Assembly: GCA_025357995.1 (NCBI GenBank)
Contig: JANYLF010000295.1
Coordinates: 1-8,708, forward strand
Origin: Acidimicrobiia bacterium
Lineage (GTDB): Bacteria > Actinomycetota > Acidimicrobiia > IMCC26256 > JAENVU01
Direction: 5' to 3'
Length of the DNA stretch: 8,708 bases
In this document: in pieces, positions 5,896 through 8,708 of the stretch
Numbering within the stretch: the first letter of the stretch is position 1
How the letters are laid out: each line of letters begins with the position of its first letter
Translations under genes and position numbers: made by a program
The notes under the pieces: model-generated
What the model saw: the letters and a program-made list of their open reading frames with translations, nothing else
What the model was told of the DNA's origin: nothing
Databases searched by the model: none

Positions 5896-7239
5896 TCAGG
5901 CGGCGAGATCGCCGATCAGATCGGCAGCGTGCAGCGGGCCCACCACCGAGAGCACGAGCTCGTCGGTCGCGAATACCCGGTCGATCACCCGGCGCAGATC
6001 GTCGAGGGTGACCGCATCGACGGCATCGACGATCTCGTCGACGGTCGGCACTTCGCCCAGAGTGAGCAGCCCCCGCCCGAGTCGGTGCATACGGCTGGAA
6101 CTCGTCTCGAGCGCGAGCGTGGTCGCACCCTTCAGATGACCCTTCGCCGCCACCAGCTCCGACGCGGGCACACCGTCGGTCACGAGCCGGGCGAGCTCCT
6201 CACGAATGACCTGGAGCGTTTCTCCAACGCGATCCGGAGCGGTGCCCGCGTAGATCGACATCGAACCGGTCCCTTCGTACGCCGCTCGGTACGCGTATAC
6301 CGAATACGCGAGTCCGCGGCGTTCGCGAATCTCTTGGAACAGACGGGACGACATCCCACCGCCGAGCACCTGATTGACCACGGACAACGCGTATCGATCC
6401 GGGTCGTCGCGCGCGATGGACCGCATGGACAGCACGAGGTGGGCTTGCTCGGTGCTGCGGTGCTCACCGGTCGAGGCCACCGCGGCGCGGAACGGGAAAT
6501 GCTCCCGCTGCGGCCGGTCGCCTCGATCTTCCGGGAGGCAGCGCAACGCATGGTCGACGACGGTCGCATGATCGAGATTGCCCGCGGCCGCGATCACGAC
6601 GTTGCGGGGTCGGTAGTGCGCGGCGTGGTACTCGACGATGGCGTCGCGAGACATCTCGCTGATCGAGTCGCGCGTTCCGAGCACGGAACGACCGAGTGGA
6701 TGACCAGGGAACAGCGCCGCGTTCGCGAGCTCGTGCACCACGTCGTCGGGCGCGTCGTCGCGCATGCCGATCTCTTCGAGGATCACGCGACGTTCCGACT
6801 CGATCTCGTCCGGCCGGAACGCCGGATGCCACACGACGTCGGAGAGAATGTCGAGTGCGAGTGTGAGGTGATCGTCGGGGACCCGCACGTAGAACGCGGT
6901 GTACTCCTGGGTCGTGAAAGCATTCATGTCGCCGCCGACCGACTCCACCGCGGCCGCGATCTCTGCTGCGCTGCGATCCGGCGTGCCCTTGAAGAGCAGG
7001 TGCTCGAGGAAGTGACTCGCTCCGAACTGCGTCTCGCCCTCGTCGACCGCGCCCGAGCCGACCCAGAACCCGACGGCGACCGACCGCAGGTTTGGCATGG
7101 CCTCGGTGATCACGTGCGCGCTGCCGACCTCGGTGATCGAGACCGCGTCCTCGGATGCGCGCGCACCGTGGTCGTCGAAGAGTGACGACTGTCCGATTCG
7201 GGCAGTTTTCACGCTGATTTTTGGGTCGAGAGGCCCCAT
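5896..7239 (-). CDS. M16-family zinc metallopeptidase (PepR/PqqL-like)
   Basis: A 447-residue single-unit M16 peptidase when read from the ATG at 7239. It has the inverted zinc motif HFLEH (His76, Glu79, His80) in GASHFLEHLLFKGT, and the distal Glu ligand in VILEEI (about Glu156), 76 residues after His80 as in the mitochondrial processing peptidase beta type. The second half has the matching inactive M16 domain with GGGMSSRLFQEIRERRGLAYSV, shared with mycobacterial PepR (Rv2782c). The residues before the domain (about 33) vary in the family; a GTG at 7263 would add 8 residues, and neither start has a good Shine-Dalgarno. No signal peptide, so cytoplasmic. It follows pnp as in mycobacteria, but a strong terminator lies between, so it may need its own promoter. 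Its substrate is unknown. Confidence 0.95.
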   Translation of the reverse strand: MGPLDPKISVKTARIGQSSLFDDHGARASEDAVSITEVGSAHVITEAMPNLRSVAVGFWVGSGAVDEGETQFGASHFLEHLLFKGTPDRSAAEIAAAVESVGGDMNAFTTQEYTAFYVRVPDDHLTLALDILSDVVWHPAFRPDEIESERRVILEEIGMRDDAPDDVVHELANAALFPGHPLGRSVLGTRDSISEMSRDAIVEYHAAHYRPRNVVIAAAGNLDHATVVDHALRCLPEDRGDRPQREHFPFRAAVASTGEHRSTEQAHLVLSMRSIARDDPDRYALSVVNQVLGGGMSSRLFQEIRERRGLAYSVYAYRAAYEGTGSMSIYAGTAPDRVGETLQVIREELARLVTDGVPASELVAAKGHLKGATTLALETSSSRMHRLGRGLLTLGEVPTVDEIVDAVDAVTLDDLRRVIDRVFATDELVLSVVGPLHAADLIGDLAA

Positions 7240-7263
7240 CGAAGTACCGTCCGCGCCAGTCAC

Positions 7264-7353
7264 AGGAGCCGTATCGACGCACCGAGTGGTCGCCTGGAGA
7301 CGTTTCCGTCACTTCCGGCGCGAAACGGTCCGCATCAGGATCGACACGAAACG
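7264..7353. other. Gap before the M16 peptidase gene with repeated GAAACG
   Basis: Between the pnp terminator and the peptidase gene. CGTTTC (7301-7306) and GAAACG (7322-7327) form a 6 bp inverted repeat with a 15-base spacer, and GAAACG recurs at 7348-7353. A protein-binding site is possible but the match is short. I found no convincing -35/-10 pair. Confidence 0.2.
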
Positions 7354-7400
7354 ACTTCGGCGTCAGTACACGCGATGACCGCGTGGACTGACGCCGAAGT
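7354..7400 (-). terminator. Near-perfect palindromic terminator after pnp
   Basis: ACTTCGGCGTCAGT (7354-7367) pairs perfectly with ACTGACGCCGAAGT (7387-7400); after one A/G mismatch, CACGCG (7369-7374) pairs with CGCGTG (7380-7385) around the 5-base loop ATGAC. The whole is a 47-base hairpin of 20 paired bases. On the minus strand it starts 22 bases after the pnp stop and is followed by CGTTTCG, a short T-run. Best read as a Rho-independent-type terminator or 3'-end stabiliser of the pnp mRNA. Confidence 0.8.
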
Positions 7401-7422
7401 GGAAATGCTGGGTGGTGCTGAG

Positions 7423-8708
7423 TTATCGCCGGCGGCCTCCGCCACCACGGCGGCTGCCACGACCGCGGTCGCCGCCTTCGCTGCGACCACCTTCGCTCCG
7501 ACCGGCCTCGGCCGGACCGAGGTCACCGAACTCGGCCTTGGCCTGCTCATCCCACGAGTCTTCGAACGACGCCACCTTCGGCGCGTCGCCCCGATCCTCG
7601 CGTGGCGCACGATCCTCGCGTGGCGCACGATCCTCGCGCGGGGCACGGTCGCGGGGCGCACGGTCACGACCGCCGTCGCCGTTCTCCGACGCTTCGCCGT
7701 CACCTTCGGGCGCATCGCCCGCGAGCGACAGCGAGAGCTTGCCCTGGTTGTCGATGTCGTCCACGCGTACGAGGACCTCATCGCCGAGGTTGAACACATC
7801 TTCCACCTTGTCGATGCGCTTGCCGCGCCCGATCTTGGAGATGTGCAGCAGTCCGTCACGCCCGGGAAGGATGTTGACGAACGCACCGAACTTGGTGATG
7901 TTCACCACTCGGCCGTTGTACTCAGCCCCGATGTCGGCGGTCGGCGGGTCGAGGATGAGCTCGATGCGGCGACGCGCTTCGTCCACCTGTGAGCTGTCCT
8001 TGGAGCCAACGCTCACCGTGCCGACCACACCGTCGTCGGACACCGCGATATCGGCGCCCGTCTCTTGCTGGATGGTGTTGATGACCTTGCCCTTAGGCCC
8101 GATGACCTCACCGATCTTGTCGATCGGAATCTGGAAGCTGATGATCTTCGGTGCGGTGGGACGCACGTCGTCGCGGGGAGCGGCGATCGCGCCTTCCATC
8201 ACCTCGAGGATCTTGAGCCGGGCTTCCTTGGCCTGTTGCAACGCGGCCGCGAGCACATCGGCGGGCAGACCGTCGATCTTCGTGTCGAGCTGCAACGCGG
8301 TGACGAACTCCGCCGTGCCCGCGACCTTGAAGTCCATGTCGCCGAACGCGTCCTCGGCTCCGAGGATGTCGGTGAGGGTCGTGTACTTGCCCTCGGCGAA
8401 CACGAGGCCCATCGCGATGCCCGCGACCGGCGCCTTGATCGGCACACCCGCGTCCATCAGCGAAAGCGTGGAGCCACACACCGACGCCATCGACGTGGAA
8501 CCGTTCGACGCAAGCACGTCGGACACGACCCGTAACGTGTAGGGCCACTCGAGCTTGGTCGGGATGACCGGTACAAGCGCGCGTTCCGCAAGTGCGCCGT
8601 GACCGATCTCGCAACGCTTGGGCGAGCCGACTCGTCCGGTCTCGCCAGTCGAGAACGGCGGGAAGTTGTAGTGGTGCATGTAGCGCTTGCGCTCGTCGAG
8701 CGTGATGG
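7423..8708 (-). CDS. pnp: Polynucleotide phosphorylase, 5' part cut by window
   Basis: The C-terminal part of PNPase, the phosphorolytic 3'-to-5' RNA exonuclease of the degradosome; the frame is open to the right edge, so the first RNase PH domain is missing. Numbering from the Met encoded at 8679: the second RNase PH domain (1 to about 165) has HHYNFPPFSTGETG, SNGSTSMASVCG (58-69, phosphate site), and GDMDFKVAG (113-121, catalytic Asp region). A KH domain follows (about 169-230, GPKG loop at 194-197), then an S1 domain (about 239-311). The last 107 residues are a low-complexity Arg/Asp/Glu/Gly tail with repeated RAPRED, ending in an RG-rich segment likely to bind RNA. All catalytic features in the visible part are intact. 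It ends in TAA at 7425-7423 and is followed by a strong terminator. It is called gpsI in mycobacteria. Confidence 0.97.
   Translation of the reverse strand, partial: ITLDERKRYMHHYNFPPFSTGETGRVGSPKRCEIGHGALAERALVPVIPTKLEWPYTLRVVSDVLASNGSTSMASVCGSTLSLMDAGVPIKAPVAGIAMGLVFAEGKYTTLTDILGAEDAFGDMDFKVAGTAEFVTALQLDTKIDGLPADVLAAALQQAKEARLKILEVMEGAIAAPRDDVRPTAPKIISFQIPIDKIGEVIGPKGKVINTIQQETGADIAVSDDGVVGTVSVGSKDSSQVDEARRRIELILDPPTADIGAEYNGRVVNITKFGAFVNILPGRDGLLHISKIGRGKRIDKVEDVFNLGDEVLVRVDDIDNQGKLSLSLAGDAPEGDGEASENGDGGRDRAPRDRAPREDRAPREDRAPREDRGDAPKVASFEDSWDEQAKAEFGDLGPAEAGRSEGGRSEGGDRGRGSRRGGGGRRR
7593..7646 (-). repeat. 18-base tandem repeat in the pnp tail
   Basis: Three copies of an 18-base unit lie head to tail at 7593-7610, 7611-7628 and 7629-7646. 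The first two are identical and the third differs at two bases; a partial fourth follows to about 7661. Each full unit codes for the six residues RAPRED on the minus strand, so gain or loss of a unit keeps the frame and only changes the tail length. Confidence 0.85.

Noticed and set aside
5929..7185. Plus-strand open frame of 418 codons opposite the M16 peptidase
   Set aside because: An antisense shadow: the minus strand codes for a clear M16 peptidase with zinc motif; the plus product has no motif and a biased Arg/His/Glu composition.
7593..7661. CRISPR-like repeat
   Set aside because: The units are directly adjacent without spacers and are coding, so this is an in-frame tandem repeat.

Overview
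The window is GC-rich and every gene I can support lies on the minus strand. Actinobacterial features are the pnp / M16 zinc peptidase / dapB gene order (known from mycobacteria as gpsI-pepR-dapB), TetR regulators, a probably leaderless promoter, and a secreted neocarzinostatin-fold protein. I infer an actinobacterium, possibly of the Acidimicrobiia type, but cannot name a genus. Both ends cut genes: the 3' part of a molybdopterin oxidoreductase gene is missing on the left and the 5' part of pnp is missing on the right.

Read in the direction of transcription (right to left), the right half is housekeeping. It holds the C-terminal part of polynucleotide phosphorylase with KH and S1 domains and a repetitive charged tail (8708-7423). 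A very strong palindromic terminator follows (7400-7354), then an M16 zinc peptidase (7239-5896), a gap with a nested hairpin (5823-5778), dapB for lysine/diaminopimelate synthesis (5745-4969), and, only 10 bases after dapB, a TetR regulator (4958-4371).

A 236-base gap follows. It contains a GAGCG-rich inverted-repeat stretch and then a compact promoter with an 8+8 bp inverted repeat (4139-4167).

The left half looks like one accessory operon of four closely packed genes. They are a second TetR regulator (4134-3511), a ferritin-like diiron protein with a complete set of iron ligands (3503-2379), a secreted two-domain protein whose first domain matches the neocarzinostatin fold (2350-1577), and a cytoplasmic molybdopterin/[4Fe-4S] oxidoreductase (1555 to beyond base 1). 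Gaps are 7, 28 and 21 bases, and the stop codon of tetR overlaps the ribosome binding site of the diiron gene. I know of no described system with this combination, so it is the best candidate for something new here; its substrate cannot be read from the sequence. The two TetR proteins resemble each other beyond the DNA-binding domain and look like tandem paralogues. I saw no tRNA, rRNA, CRISPR array or insertion sequence.
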